A stretch of 64,000 bases of DNA from Rhodococcoides trifolii (GCF_014635345.1 NZ_BMCU01000001.1:310001-374000), one strand, 5' to 3'; counted from the first letter of the stretch, positions 51,568 through 60,959 are shown. Translations and numbers: made by a program. The notes: generated by a model not told the origin, from the sequence alone.

Positions 51568-52980
51568 TCAGCGGGTGAGGCGGGGCCCGCTCACGTCGCA
51601 GTGAACCGTCGACGCGGCTCCGCGTCGCGGCGCACGGATCATGACGGCGGCGATGGCCCCGCCGACCACCAGCAGCCCGGCGCAGACCAGCATGGACGTC
51701 TGGAAGCCGGCGTCGAACACGTCGGGCCGGTCGTAGTCCGCACCGGCGATTCCTGCCAGCGCGGGCAGGGCGGCGACCGCAAGCAGTTGAGAGGTTCGCG
51801 CGACTGCGTTGTTCACTCCCGACGCCGTACCGGCGTGCTCGGTCGGTGCGGCCGCCAGGACAGCCGTGGTCAACGGCGCGACCAGGGTCGAGAGTCCCAG
51901 CCCGAACACGACGACAGCGGGTAGCACGGAGCCGACGTAGGACGCACCCTGATCGATTCGGGTCATCAGCAGCAGCCCGGCAGCGGCGACGACGGGCCCG
52001 ACGGTCAAGGGGAGTCGCGGACCGATTCGTGACGCCAAAGCTCCGGCGCGGGACGACAGGACCAGCATCAAGGCGGTGATCGGGAGGGTCGACAGTCCCG
52101 CTGCGAGCGGCGAATACCCGACCACGATCTGCAGTTGCAGCAACAGCAGGAAGAACACCCCGCCGAGGGCCGCATAGACGGCGAACGTCACCAGGTTCGC
52201 GGCGACGAAGACGCGGGACGAGAAGAGCGTCGGCGGCACGAGCGGGTGGTCGCTGCGTCGTTCCAGCCACACGAACAACCCGAGCGCGACGATGCCGGCG
52301 AGGGCGGGAACGAGCTGGGTCTCGATCAGTCCGTACGTCAGACCCGCAAGCGCGAACGCTCCGACCGCAGCGCCGACGAAGTCCAGCTTCTTCGGCGCCT
52401 CCGGGTCGAGACTTTCCGGCACGTGACGCGCCGCCACGAACACCACGGCGATTGCGAGCGGCACGTTGATCAGGAACACCGTCCGCCACCCGGCCACCTC
52501 GACGAGCCACCCGCCCAGCAAGGGCCCCGCAGCCGACGCGACTCCGCCGAGCCCGGACCACAGGCCGATGGCCGCCCCACGGTCGTCGGGGTCGATCGAC
52601 GCGGAAATGAGCGCCAGGCTTCCCGGAGTGAGCAGCGCCGCACCGACACCCTGCAGAATTCGGGCGGCGACGAGAGTTTCGATGTTGGGGGAGAGCCCGC
52701 ACAGCAACGACGCGGCCGTGAACCACACCGTCCCCAGGATGAACACGCGTCGACGGCCGAATCTGTCACCCAACGATCCGCCGAGAAGAATGAATGCGGC
52801 CAGGGTCAGGGTGTATCCGCTGAGCGTCCACTGCAGGCCCTGTACCTGTGCGTCGAGATCGGCTCCGATGTCCGGTAGCGCGATGTTCACGACAGTGGAG
52901 TCGAGCATCGCCAGGGAGGATCCGAGGACGGTGGCGGCGACGATCCATCGGCCGCGCCCGGTCTTCAGAGGGACCGTCAC
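51568..52980 (-). CDS. MFS drug exporter (DHA2/EmrB-QacA)
   Basis: 470 aa, 14 helices. LDSTVVNIALPDIGADL in helix 1, LQWTLSGYTLTLAAFILLGGSLGDRFGRRRVFI (motif A), helix 5 GLGGVASAAGPLLGGWLVEVAGWRTVFLINVP (motif C type). Substrate unknown. GTG 52980 overlaps the LppU stop by 4 bases (GTGA), so it is co-translated with that lipoprotein. It stops one base after the sigma factor stop (convergent). Confidence 0.92.
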   Translation of the reverse strand: MTVPLKTGRGRWIVAATVLGSSLAMLDSTVVNIALPDIGADLDAQVQGLQWTLSGYTLTLAAFILLGGSLGDRFGRRRVFILGTVWFTAASLLCGLSPNIETLVAARILQGVGAALLTPGSLALISASIDPDDRGAAIGLWSGLGGVASAAGPLLGGWLVEVAGWRTVFLINVPLAIAVVFVAARHVPESLDPEAPKKLDFVGAAVGAFALAGLTYGLIETQLVPALAGIVALGLFVWLERRSDHPLVPPTLFSSRVFVAANLVTFAVYAALGGVFFLLLLQLQIVVGYSPLAAGLSTLPITALMLVLSSRAGALASRIGPRLPLTVGPVVAAAGLLLMTRIDQGASYVGSVLPAVVVFGLGLSTLVAPLTTAVLAAAPTEHAGTASGVNNAVARTSQLLAVAALPALAGIAGADYDRPDVFDAGFQTSMLVCAGLLVVGGAIAAVMIRAPRRGAASTVHCDVSGPRLTR

Positions 52981-53609
52981 AGCTCCTCGACGCACACGAC
53001 GAAATTGCGCTCGTCGTGGGTGTATCCGTAGGTGGCCGGGTCCGCGCACGAGTCCACGTCGGTGGTGCCGGTCAGAATCTCGGTCACGCGAACCCCGTCG
53101 ATCGCGCTCTCGTCGCAGTCGATTCGGGTGGGGTCCGGGGTCCCCACGTCCATGCAGCCGCCGACCACGTAATCGATGTCGAGGCACAGAGCGCCCTGCT
53201 CCACACCCCGATACGTCTCGTAGTAGTACTGATCGACGTCCGACCCGCACTGATCACCGGACGGCACCTTCGCCACGACCCGGTAGTTGGACTCGGGTGA
53301 TCCACACACGGCGTTGTCGATGGTTGCGTCCGAGATGGTTCCGCCGAGTTCGACGCAATCACCGATTTCCACGTCGATGTCCACGTCACCCCCCTCGTCG
53401 ATTCCGGTCACCGGAGGCGCGGTGGTGCCCGGGGTGGCGGTGCTGCTCGGTGAACTGCCGGTGCTCGGTGAGCTGCCGGTGGCCGGCACGATCCCTGCCT
53501 GCGCGACGGGGTTGCCTTCGATCGTCGACCCGCAGCCGACCAGAACGAAGGCCGACGCGATGGCGACGGCCGCGAGGGCCGCACGTGCAGGTCGGAACGA
53601 AACACTCAT
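52977..53609 (-). CDS. LppU-like lipoprotein
   Basis: 210 aa. Lipoprotein signal ending SAFVLVGC, Ser/Thr/Pro linker (about 40 residues), then a Cys-rich domain: IGDCVEL, DNAVCGSPESNYRVV, GDQCGSDVDQYYYETY, LCLDIDYVVGGCMDVG, IDCDES, DSCADP, VVCVEEL. That is eight Cys, a pattern shared with mycobacterial LppU. Function unknown, surface exposed. ATG 53609; the frame is open farther but only this start has a lipobox at the right place. Coupled to the exporter downstream. Confidence 0.86.
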   Translation of the reverse strand: MSVSFRPARAALAAVAIASAFVLVGCGSTIEGNPVAQAGIVPATGSSPSTGSSPSSTATPGTTAPPVTGIDEGGDVDIDVEIGDCVELGGTISDATIDNAVCGSPESNYRVVAKVPSGDQCGSDVDQYYYETYRGVEQGALCLDIDYVVGGCMDVGTPDPTRIDCDESAIDGVRVTEILTGTTDVDSCADPATYGYTHDERNFVVCVEEL

Positions 53610-53709
53610 CGCGCACTCCAGAGATTCGACGCAAGACAGTCGGTTCGAATTATGAGGTATGCCGCCGTTCTCCGGTACCGGTAAAGGTCGGACGTGACAG
53701 AATCGGCTG

Positions 53710-54783
53710 GTGGATCTGCCTGTAGCGCCGCCTTTGCAACCCATGCTCGCCAAAGCGGCGAAGGTGGTCCCGCCGCAGCCCGACTCGGGTGACCCGGTGT
53801 GGTCCTACGAACCGAAGTGGGACGGATTCCGCACGATCGTCTTTCGTGACGGCGACGAGGTGGTTCTCGGTTCCCGTGGGGGCAAGGACCTCGCGCGCTA
53901 TTTCCCGGAAATGGTCGACGCCGTTCGCGCGGAACTTCCGGACAGATGCGTCGTCGACGGGGAGCTGGTGGTCGCCCTCGAGAAGGACGGGTCGTCACGC
54001 CTGGACTGGGACTCGCTCTCCGAACGAATTCATCCGGCGGACAGCCGTGTTCGCATGCTTGCGGAGAAGACGCCGGCGCAGTTCATCGGCTTCGATCTTC
54101 TCGCCCTCGGGGACGACGATTACACCTCGCGTCCGTTCGAGGCCCGCCGCGCGGCTCTCCTCGACATCGCCGGGACGGGGGCGGGCAGGCCGCAGGCCGG
54201 TCGGAGTCATCCGATGTGCCATGTCACCACCGCCACCGCAGACGCCTCGGTGGCCACGGACTGGTTCGAGCGCTTCGAAGGCGCCGGCCTCGACGGCGTC
54301 GTGGCGAAGCGTCTCGACGGAACGTATGTGCCGAACAAGCGCGAGATGGTCAAGGTCAAACACGCGAGAACTGCCGATTGTGTGCTGATCGGTTACCGAA
54401 TTCACAAGTCGGGCAACGGTATCGGATCGATGCTGCTGGGGTTGTATTCCGGCGGTCAGATCCAGTTCATCGGCGGTGCTTCGGCGTTCACCGACGCCAA
54501 GCGTCTGGAGTATCTGGCCGAGTTGGAACCGCTGCGTGTCGGTGACGACGTGGTGGCGGACGGCGAACAGACTCGCTGGCGCAACGGCATCGACCGGACG
54601 TGGATTCCGCTTCGGCCCGAGCGCGTGGTGGAAGTGGCGTACGACCAGATGGAGAAACACCGGTTGCGGCACGCAGCACGGTTCCTGCGGTGGCGTCCGG
54701 ACCGAGACCCGTTGTCCTGCACGTACGATCAGCTCGAGGTGCCGACGAAATACGACCTCTCCGACGTGTTGGAAGGTAAGTGA
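53710..54783 (+). CDS. ligC: ATP-dependent DNA ligase LigC-type
   Basis: 357 aa ligase like mycobacterial LigC (Rv3731). Adenylated Lys in YEPKWDGFRTIV (about 36), DGELVVAL, FDLLALG, GLDGVVAKRLDG, MVKVKHARTADCVLIGY (motifs III-V), then the OB-fold with LRPERVVEVAYDQ. It seals nicks, probably as a back-up in end joining. GTG 53710. About residues 158-166 (GRPQAGRSHP) come from the dispersed GC-rich repeat, inserted between FDLLALG-region helices and the HVTTATAD segment. The next gene starts one base before its stop ends. Confidence 0.93.
   Translation: MDLPVAPPLQPMLAKAAKVVPPQPDSGDPVWSYEPKWDGFRTIVFRDGDEVVLGSRGGKDLARYFPEMVDAVRAELPDRCVVDGELVVALEKDGSSRLDWDSLSERIHPADSRVRMLAEKTPAQFIGFDLLALGDDDYTSRPFEARRAALLDIAGTGAGRPQAGRSHPMCHVTTATADASVATDWFERFEGAGLDGVVAKRLDGTYVPNKREMVKVKHARTADCVLIGYRIHKSGNGIGSMLLGLYSGGQIQFIGGASAFTDAKRLEYLAELEPLRVGDDVVADGEQTRWRNGIDRTWIPLRPERVVEVAYDQMEKHRLRHAARFLRWRPDRDPLSCTYDQLEVPTKYDLSDVLEGK
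54183..54203. repeat. Single repeat copy inside ligC
   Basis: GGCAGGCCGCAGGCCGGTCG, a variant of the dispersed repeat with GCAGG for GGAGG. It is read in frame as GRPQAGR, the same frame as in the NhaA tail. Confidence 0.7.
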
Positions 54784-55883
54784 TGGCCGCCAAGGCGATC
54801 GAGATCGCGGCGCCCACGCCCGACGGCGGGGAGCGATTGGTCCGGGTGACCAATCCGGACCGTGAGATCTACCCTCCGACGGACCGCACGCCGTCGGTGA
54901 CCAAGAAGATGGTTGCCGAATACGTTGTGGCAGTCGGTGAGCCGCTCATGCGCATTCTCGGAAACCGGCCCACTGCGCTGGAGCGGTGGCCTGGAGGCGT
55001 GCACCCTGGTATGCACCTCGCGCTGGGCCCCGGCGACAAGGACGCCGACGGTTTCTATCAGAAACGGCTGATGAAGGGCGCCCCTGACTACGCCCGGACC
55101 GCGTCCATCACGTTCCCCTCCGGTCGCACGGCGGCCGAGTTGTGTCCTTCGGAAATCGCCGTCGCCGTCTGGTGCGCTCAGATGGGAACCATCGCGTTCC
55201 ATCCCTGGGCGGTGCGCAAGACGGACGACCCGGCAAGCCTCGATCAGCCGGACGAGTTGCGCATCGACCTCGACCCGCAGCCCGGCACCACGTTCGCCGA
55301 CGTCGTGCGGGTGGCCGGCGTGACCCGCGAACTGCTGGCGGATCTCGGAATGACCGGCTACTGCAAGACATCCGGCAACCGCGGCGTGCACGTGTACGTC
55401 CGCATCGAGCCGCGATGGGACTTCGTCGACGTGCGGCACGCGGCGATCGCCCTCGGTCGAGAACTCGAGAAGCGTGACAGCGGCACCACGACCGCCTGGT
55501 GGAAGGAGGAGCGCGGCGAGCGCATCTTCGTCGACTACAACCAGAACTGCCGCGACCGCTCCATCGCCGCGGCGTGGTCGCTCCGCGCGGTCCAGGGTGC
55601 GACGGTGTCGACTCCGCTGACGTGGTCCGAGTTGGCCGACGTCGATGATCCGCACGAGTTCAACCTCTTCACGGTGCCGGACAAGGTTGCGAGCGACGGC
55701 GATCCGTGGAGCGACATGGATTCGACATTCCACTCCATCCAGCCTCTGCTCGACCTCTGGGATGCGAACCCGGTCGAACTCAACTACCCCCCGGACTACC
55801 CGAAGATGCCGGGCGAACCTCCCCGCGTGCAGCCCAGCAAGAAGGTTGCCGCCAACTGGGAGGACGACGGTTCACGCGTCTGA
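54783..55883 (+). CDS. LigD-type polymerase domain protein (stand-alone PolDom/PrimC-like)
   Basis: 366 aa primase-polymerase (archaeo-eukaryotic primase fold), as Rv3730c next to ligC in mycobacteria. Motifs: [32 protein letters not shown], catalytic [12 protein letters not shown], and [48 protein letters not shown]. It adds or primes nucleotides, including ribonucleotides, during end repair, to be sealed by LigC. ATG 54783 overlaps the ligC stop by one base. The 3' end overlaps the NhaA tail, whose end is repeat-derived. Confidence 0.92.
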   Translation: MAAKAIEIAAPTPDGGERLVRVTNPDREIYPPTDRTPSVTKKMVAEYVVAVGEPLMRILGNRPTALERWPGGVHPGMHLALGPGDKDADGFYQKRLMKGAPDYARTASITFPSGRTAAELCPSEIAVAVWCAQMGTIAFHPWAVRKTDDPASLDQPDELRIDLDPQPGTTFADVVRVAGVTRELLADLGMTGYCKTSGNRGVHVYVRIEPRWDFVDVRHAAIALGRELEKRDSGTTTAWWKEERGERIFVDYNQNCRDRSIAAAWSLRAVQGATVSTPLTWSELADVDDPHEFNLFTVPDKVASDGDPWSDMDSTFHSIQPLLDLWDANPVELNYPPDYPKMPGEPPRVQPSKKVAANWEDDGSRV

Positions 55884-57839
55884 TTCCCGACCGGCCTCCG
55901 GCCTTCCGTCTAATTCCCGACCGGCCTCCGGCCTTCCGTCTGATTCCCGACCGGCCTCCGGCCTTCCCGCGCGTAACGCCTCGAGCTCCCTGATGATCGT
56001 CGCCGCGTCGTGGGGACCGTTGTGCCGCTTCGGTTTCGAGCCGGCAACGCCGAGATAGAACGTCGGCGTTCCGGGCAGCTCGCTGGTGAGCGCGTCGAGA
56101 TCGTCGTCCAGCACGCGCGTGGCGAAGTCGCCGGTGCGAATGTCCTCCTCGAAACGTTCCAGATCCAGTCCCAACTCGGCGGCGTACCCGTCGATGTCGT
56201 CGGGCTCCAGGGCGTCGCTGTGCAGAAACAGCGTGTCGTGCATTTCCCAGAACTTGCCCTGCGCGGCAGCCGCTTCCGATGCCTGTGCGGCGTGCCGGGC
56301 GTGCGGGTGGTAGTCGTCGAGAGGGAAGTGCCGGAAGACGTATCGAACCTCACCGCCGAAGTGCGCCTGCACTTCGCGGGTGGAGCCGGTGGCCTTGCTG
56401 CAGAACGGGCACTCGAAGTCGCCGTACTCGACGATTGTCAGCGGAGCGTCGACCCTGCCTCGAATGTGATCTCGCTTCGGGTCGACCCGCCGCAGCAGCG
56501 TGGTGGGCGGTTCTGCCGGGGGCGGTGAGAACCGGTTTCCGACTCGAAACACGATGGCGCCCAACACGACAGCGAGAACGGACGCGAGGAGGACGCCGAC
56601 GCGCGCCTCGTCGGCCAGTGCCTGGTTCGGTAGCGCGAGGTCGACGATGAACAACGAGATGGTGAAACCGACACCGGAGAGCGCAGCTCCACCGGCCACC
56701 TGCGGGATGGTCAGACCGGGGGTCAGGCTACCGCGCCTGGCTCGCGCGAATGCCACTGTTGCGCCGGTGATTCCGATGAACTTACCGCCGACCAGCCCCA
56801 GCACGATTCCCCAGGTGATCGGCGAGGTGGCCGCCGCGCGGAGCGTGTCACTGCTCAGGACGACCCCCGCGTTGGCGAGCGCGAAGATCGGAACGATGAT
56901 GAACGCGGTGTACGGCTGGTAGAGGCGCATGAGCCGCTCGTTGACGGACACGGCTTGTTCCATTCCGAGGCGTGCGGCCCGCGCGTACTCCGGACTAGGA
57001 GACTGGCGGAACGCACGGGCGAGGTCGGACGCGCGTTCGACTTCGCGTCGCCGCGGTGGGTACACGGGCAGGATCAGTGCGATCATGACCCCGGCCAAGG
57101 TGGGATGCACTCCGGAGAAGTACATCGCGACCCAGGTGACCAGCGAGACGACCCCGTAACCGGCACCTCGCCACACCTTCAGCTGCCGCAGGGATGCGAT
57201 CAGCGCAAGCCCGACGAGCGAGACGATCAGGGGAGTGACCGACAGGTCCTCGGTGTAGAAGAACGCGATGATCGCGAGCGCGCCCACGTCGTCGGCCACG
57301 GCCAGGGTGAGCAGGAAGATTCGCAGGCGAACGGCACGTTCGGGCCCGATGATGGCAAGGGTGCCGAGGAGGAACGCGGTGTCGGTCGAGATGACCACGC
57401 CCCAGGCGCTCGCGGCCTCGCCGGACGGGTTCAGCACCAGGTAGAGCGCTGCGGGTAGTGCGAGCCCGGCTATCGCGGCGACGATGGGAATGGCGGCCCG
57501 CGATCTGTCGCGCAGTTCACCCATCGCGAACTCACGCTTGACCTCGAGGCCGACGACGAAGAAGAACAGCGCCATCAACCCGTCGTTCACCCAGTGTTGT
57601 AGGTCGAGTTCGATTCCGCGACTGCCGATCTGGATCGACAGCGGGGTGTGCCAGAACGAGGTGTAGGTGGCGCCCCACGGCGAGTTCGCCCACACGAGGG
57701 CGACGACGGTGGCGACGAGAAGGAACACGGCGGACAGCGTGCCGTTGTCCTCGCGCCGTGCGGCCGCGACTCGATCGACGAGACTTCGCAATCGCTGGGA
57801 GCGCGGTCGTTCGGAGCGCAGTGTGATGGGGTCGGCCAT
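55872..57839 (-). CDS. nhaA: Na+/H+ antiporter NhaA fused to DsbA-like thioredoxin domain
   Basis: 655 aa. Residues 1-410 are NhaA with 11-12 helices ([33 protein letters not shown], transport Asp pair in [39 protein letters not shown]). Residues 425-620 are a DsbA/thioredoxin-like domain with CPFC in [15 protein letters not shown] and cis-Pro PGTPTFYLG. The C-terminal 33 residues are three copies of [14 protein letters not shown] repeats. The fusion is known in actinobacteria; its joint function (redox control of pH homeostasis) is inferred. ATG 57839. Its 3' end overlaps the polymerase gene by 12 bases. Confidence 0.93.
   Translation of the reverse strand: MADPITLRSERPRSQRLRSLVDRVAAARREDNGTLSAVFLLVATVVALVWANSPWGATYTSFWHTPLSIQIGSRGIELDLQHWVNDGLMALFFFVVGLEVKREFAMGELRDRSRAAIPIVAAIAGLALPAALYLVLNPSGEAASAWGVVISTDTAFLLGTLAIIGPERAVRLRIFLLTLAVADDVGALAIIAFFYTEDLSVTPLIVSLVGLALIASLRQLKVWRGAGYGVVSLVTWVAMYFSGVHPTLAGVMIALILPVYPPRRREVERASDLARAFRQSPSPEYARAARLGMEQAVSVNERLMRLYQPYTAFIIVPIFALANAGVVLSSDTLRAAATSPITWGIVLGLVGGKFIGITGATVAFARARRGSLTPGLTIPQVAGGAALSGVGFTISLFIVDLALPNQALADEARVGVLLASVLAVVLGAIVFRVGNRFSPPPAEPPTTLLRRVDPKRDHIRGRVDAPLTIVEYGDFECPFCSKATGSTREVQAHFGGEVRYVFRHFPLDDYHPHARHAAQASEAAAAQGKFWEMHDTLFLHSDALEPDDIDGYAAELGLDLERFEEDIRTGDFATRVLDDDLDALTSELPGTPTFYLGVAGSKPKRHNGPHDAATIIRELEALRAGRPEAGRESDGRPEAGRELDGRPEAGRESDA
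55881..55970. repeat. Three in-frame repeat copies at the NhaA C-terminus
   Basis: Copies begin at 55881, 55911 and 55941, exact period 30 bases (10 codons); each has GACCGGCCTCCGGCCTTCC. On the minus strand they encode [20 protein letters not shown] and [10 protein letters not shown], forming the tail of NhaA. Confidence 0.9.
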
Positions 57840-57920
57840 GCGTGGATTGTCCCTTTTCTCGCCGGTTGGTACAGCGCGACCAACAGCGGGAGGACGCAAT
57901 TCGTTCCCCACACACGAGAA

Positions 57921-57950
57921 CAGCCGCGTCCCCGAAGGAACGCGGCTGTC
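57921..57950 (-). terminator. Terminator after dps
   Basis: Perfect 10-base arms ACAGCCGCGT and complement with a 10-base loop, 16 bases past the dps stop on the minus strand, followed by TTCTCG. Confidence 0.7.
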
Positions 57951-57965
57951 GAGTACTGCTGGAAA

Positions 57966-58514
57966 TCAGGCCTTGTCGGCTGCTTCCTTCTCACTGGACG
58001 CACCGGCGGTCGAGAGCTGGCCGCCGGCGTTCTCGAGGTGGGCGCGGACGAACCAGTGGAACAGTTCGAGCTGACCGCTCTGTCCGATCAGCAGGTCCTC
58101 GGTGACGGGGTCGACGTCGCCGGTCTCCTCGATCGCGTTGCGGTGATCGGAGATGACGCCGGTGTAGACGAGGTCGAGGGCACCGAGGTGGTCGATCGCG
58201 GGTGCGCGGCCGATGGAGTAGTCGTCCCACTTGCGCTCGTTGACGATCGTGCCCGGTGTGCCCTTGGCGGACCCGCCGAGGGTGGCGATGCGCTCGGCGA
58301 CCTCGTCGGCGAACCCGCGCACGGCCTCGACCTGTGGGTCGAGCATCTCGTGCACGGAGATGAAGTTCGGACCGACGACGTTCCAGTGGATGTGCTTGAG
58401 CGTCAGGTGCAAATCGTTCAACGCATTGAGGCGATCCTGCAGAAGCGCGGCGACCTTGGTGCCGTCCTCGGTCGACATCCCTGGCACGGTGTACGAAGCT
58501 GTCGTGTTAGTCAT
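57966..58514 (-). CDS. dps: Dps, DNA protection during starvation
   Basis: 182 aa ferritin-like protein that forms 12-mers, binds DNA and oxidises/stores iron. The core LNALNDLHLTLKHIHWNVVGPNFISVHEMLDPQVEAVRGFADEVAERIATLGGSAKGTPGTI holds the ferroxidase His and Asp/Glu residues; FHWFVRAHLENAGGQL is the C-terminal helix. Close to mycobacterial Dps1. ATG 58514 starts the family-like MTNTTASYTVPGM; an in-frame ATG at 58479 would give a shorter form. Expression is probably stationary-phase or stress-induced, but the region with the divergent peptidase is shared. Confidence 0.94.
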   Translation of the reverse strand: MTNTTASYTVPGMSTEDGTKVAALLQDRLNALNDLHLTLKHIHWNVVGPNFISVHEMLDPQVEAVRGFADEVAERIATLGGSAKGTPGTIVNERKWDDYSIGRAPAIDHLGALDLVYTGVISDHRNAIEETGDVDPVTEDLLIGQSGQLELFHWFVRAHLENAGGQLSTAGASSEKEAADKA

Positions 58515-58587
58515 GGAGGAGGGATTGACGCGCCGGGCGAGATTCAAACAGTTGAGCAGGTCACATGGCCGTTCCGCGGGGTTGAAC

Positions 58588-58618
58588 GTGCGCGGGTTGG
58601 GTACTCGGACCCGCGCAC
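58588..58618. promoter_or_regulatory. Inverted repeat overlapping a stress-type promoter, dps/peptidase gap
   Basis: Perfect 10-base arms GTGCGCGGGT and complement with an 11-base centre. On the plus strand GTTG (58581-58584), 14 bases and GGGTAC (58599-58604) resemble a SigB/SigF promoter toward the peptidase gene, with the -10 in the centre of the inverted repeat. Confidence 0.45.
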
Positions 58619-58674
58619 CTGCTCCGATGGGTCGGTCGTCCTCTTCTCCCAACGTCAAGAAAGGTTTCCCACCC

Positions 58675-59697
58675 ATGCGTGACTTCGTCTGCCGCAAGTG
58701 CGGCCAGCGACTCTCCTTCGAGAACTCGGTGTGTCTGCACTGCAACTCTCCCCTCGGATTCCATCTTCCGAGCCGTGCGCTGCTCGTTCTGGACGACAAG
58801 TCCGACGTCACCGTCGACGAGACGGTGTGGCACATCTGCGGAAACCTGGGCGTTGCCGCCTGCAACTGGCTCGTCGACACCAGTACCGGCGACATCCTGT
58901 GCACCTCCTGCAAGTTGACCCGCACCCGTCCCGCAGACACGGACACCGTCGCCATGGCCGAGTACGCCGCCGCCGAGACCGCCAAGCGACGCGTGATCCT
59001 CGAACTCGACGAGTTGAAGCTTCCGATCATCGGCCGCGACGATCAGCCCGAGACCGGTCTCGCCTTCGATCTGCTCTCCAGCGCGAACCAGCAGGTGATG
59101 ACCGGCCACGACAACGGGCTGATCACGCTCGACCTGGCCGAGAGCGACGACGTGCATCGCGAACAGCTGCGCGTGTCGATGAGCGAGCCGTACCGCACCT
59201 TGGTGGGTCACTTCCGCCACGAGATCGGCCACTTCTATCAGATGGTGCTGATCGGAACCGGCGAGTACCGCGCCGACTTCGAGGGACTGTTCGGCAACCC
59301 CGACGACGACTACCAGGCCGCACTCGATCGCCACTACAGCGAAGGTGCGCCGGCCGGCTGGGAGCAGAACTACGTCTCCTCGTACGCGACCATGCACCCG
59401 GCCGAGGACTGGGCGGAAACGTTCGCGCACTACCTCCACATCAGGGACACGATCGACACCGCCGCAGCCTTCGGAATGGCGCCGGCAGGGTCGACGATCG
59501 AGAGCCCGCTCCCGGGTGACGTCGGCTTCGATCGACTGATCGAGTGGTGGTTACCGCTGACGTGGGCGCTGAACCAGATCAACCGGTCGATGGGCCACCA
59601 GGACCTGTACCCGTTCGTGTTGCCGCCGCACGTGCTCGAGAAGATGCGGTTCGTACACCGCGTCATCGAACCAGTGGACGTGGCGCTGCCGGCCTAG
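58675..59697 (+). CDS. Zinc-ribbon zinc metallopeptidase (Peptidase_Mx-like)
   Basis: 340 aa. The N-terminus is a zinc ribbon with CRKCGQRLSFENSVCLHC, plus a second set HICGN, AACNW, CTSCK. The catalytic zinc site is FRHEIGHFYQ (HEXXH) with the later Glu in AEDWAETFAHYLH. The rest (GEYRADFEGLFGNPDDDYQAALDRHY) matches putative zinc-binding peptidases (PF15887-type), which are cytoplasmic and uncharacterised. ATG 58675. It is divergent from dps and its stop shares bases with the EAL gene stop. Confidence 0.85.
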   Translation: MRDFVCRKCGQRLSFENSVCLHCNSPLGFHLPSRALLVLDDKSDVTVDETVWHICGNLGVAACNWLVDTSTGDILCTSCKLTRTRPADTDTVAMAEYAAAETAKRRVILELDELKLPIIGRDDQPETGLAFDLLSSANQQVMTGHDNGLITLDLAESDDVHREQLRVSMSEPYRTLVGHFRHEIGHFYQMVLIGTGEYRADFEGLFGNPDDDYQAALDRHYSEGAPAGWEQNYVSSYATMHPAEDWAETFAHYLHIRDTIDTAAAFGMAPAGSTIESPLPGDVGFDRLIEWWLPLTWALNQINRSMGHQDLYPFVLPPHVLEKMRFVHRVIEPVDVALPA

Positions 59698-60959
59698 CTG
59701 CCGGATCGTTCCGGGGGGAGTCGCGACAGCAGCGACCGTGCGCACTCGACGGTCAGGCGGGGGTCGTGCGAGAGCACGTAGTCGAACCGCCTGTCCATGT
59801 CGGGACCGGTGTCGCCCACGTCGCGCGCCGCCAGAACGGCCGAGAAGTGTGGTGTCAGAACGACGACGTCCCACTCGGCTCGCACGGGGTCTTCCGAGGC
59901 CAGCGAGGCGCCTCTGACCTTGGGCGCCGGCTCGGTGCCCATGCCGTCGGCAAGCGCGCCGACGAGGGCGGCGTTGGTGGCCATGAGCTCCCAGCGCCGT
60001 CCCGTCAGTGGCGTGAAGTGATACACGTCCTGGAACGTGCCGAGCATCAGCGCCGTCTGTTGACTGTCGGTCGCCATCGCCTCGAGATTCTTGCTGATCT
60101 CGATGAGCAGCCGCTTCGACGCTCGGCGCACGTCGCGGCCGGCGGCGGCCAGTTGGTACGGCGACGACATGGGAATCGCGCCCCGATCGGACGACGAGTG
60201 GAACTCCAGCGGCGACCCCACCGGCCGCAGTTCGGCGCCGAGGTGAGTCGTGGAACCGAACAGTGCGCCCTCGCCGACGCGAGCACCCATGGCCTCGGCG
60301 TTGAGGCGGATGCGCTGCGTGTCGACGCCCTCGGCCATGACGATCGCACCCGTCCGTTCCACCTGCGCTGCAACGGCATTCACCGCTCGCGCGGTGAGGC
60401 GGTTCGGGCGGGTGCCGATCAGGGAGCGGTCCAGTTTGACGACATCCGGCTCGAGCAGCGGAAGCAACGCGAGCGATTCCGACCGCACGCCGACGTGGTC
60501 GACCGCGATCGCCCATCCCAGTCGGCGAACCTCGGTGACCACGCGCATGAGGTGCGCGGGTCGTCGGATCAGCGCGGTCTCGTCGAACTTCAGAACGGCG
60601 CCGCCGTGCGGGTGGTGCCGGAGGTCGGGAAGATCGGTGATCGAATCTGGATCGACGGCGATGAAGAGTGGCAGCTCGCGGGGAAGGGATGCGGCTGCGG
60701 CCTCGGCCAGCGCCCCGTTCCAGCGGGCCGCGTCCAGGTCCGCAACCATGCCCATCGACTTGGCGGCCGACGCAAGCGCTTCCGGCTCTTCGAACGCCGA
60801 ACCCTCGGGCCCACGCACCACCGCCTCGTACCCGACGACGGAGTCCGTCTGGAGGTCGGCGATCAGCTGAAACGACGTGCGAAGGCTGTCCGGACCCAGG
60901 AGTGCCCGAAGGCCCTCACCGCTCGCCTGTCCCAGGAATGTCGGCGGTCGGTCGGTCAT
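59694..60959 (-). CDS. Degenerate EAL domain protein with DICT domain
   Basis: 421 aa. N-terminal EAL fold (about 15-250): YEAVVRG in place of EALLR, VAVDPDSI, AVDHVGVRSESL where DDFGTG should be, VVKLDRSLI and VMAEGVDT. The second Asp of DDFG is His, so c-di-GMP hydrolysis is unlikely. The C-terminal half (ASKRLLIEISKNLEAMATDSQQTALML..WELMATNAALVGALADGMG..EWDVVVLTPHFSAVLAARDV) resembles the DICT sensor domain. It probably binds a signal rather than degrading one. ATG 60959 after GGAAGGAG. Confidence 0.85.
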   Translation of the reverse strand: MTDRPPTFLGQASGEGLRALLGPDSLRTSFQLIADLQTDSVVGYEAVVRGPEGSAFEEPEALASAAKSMGMVADLDAARWNGALAEAAAASLPRELPLFIAVDPDSITDLPDLRHHPHGGAVLKFDETALIRRPAHLMRVVTEVRRLGWAIAVDHVGVRSESLALLPLLEPDVVKLDRSLIGTRPNRLTARAVNAVAAQVERTGAIVMAEGVDTQRIRLNAEAMGARVGEGALFGSTTHLGAELRPVGSPLEFHSSSDRGAIPMSSPYQLAAAGRDVRRASKRLLIEISKNLEAMATDSQQTALMLGTFQDVYHFTPLTGRRWELMATNAALVGALADGMGTEPAPKVRGASLASEDPVRAEWDVVVLTPHFSAVLAARDVGDTGPDMDRRFDYVLSHDPRLTVECARSLLSRLPPERSGS

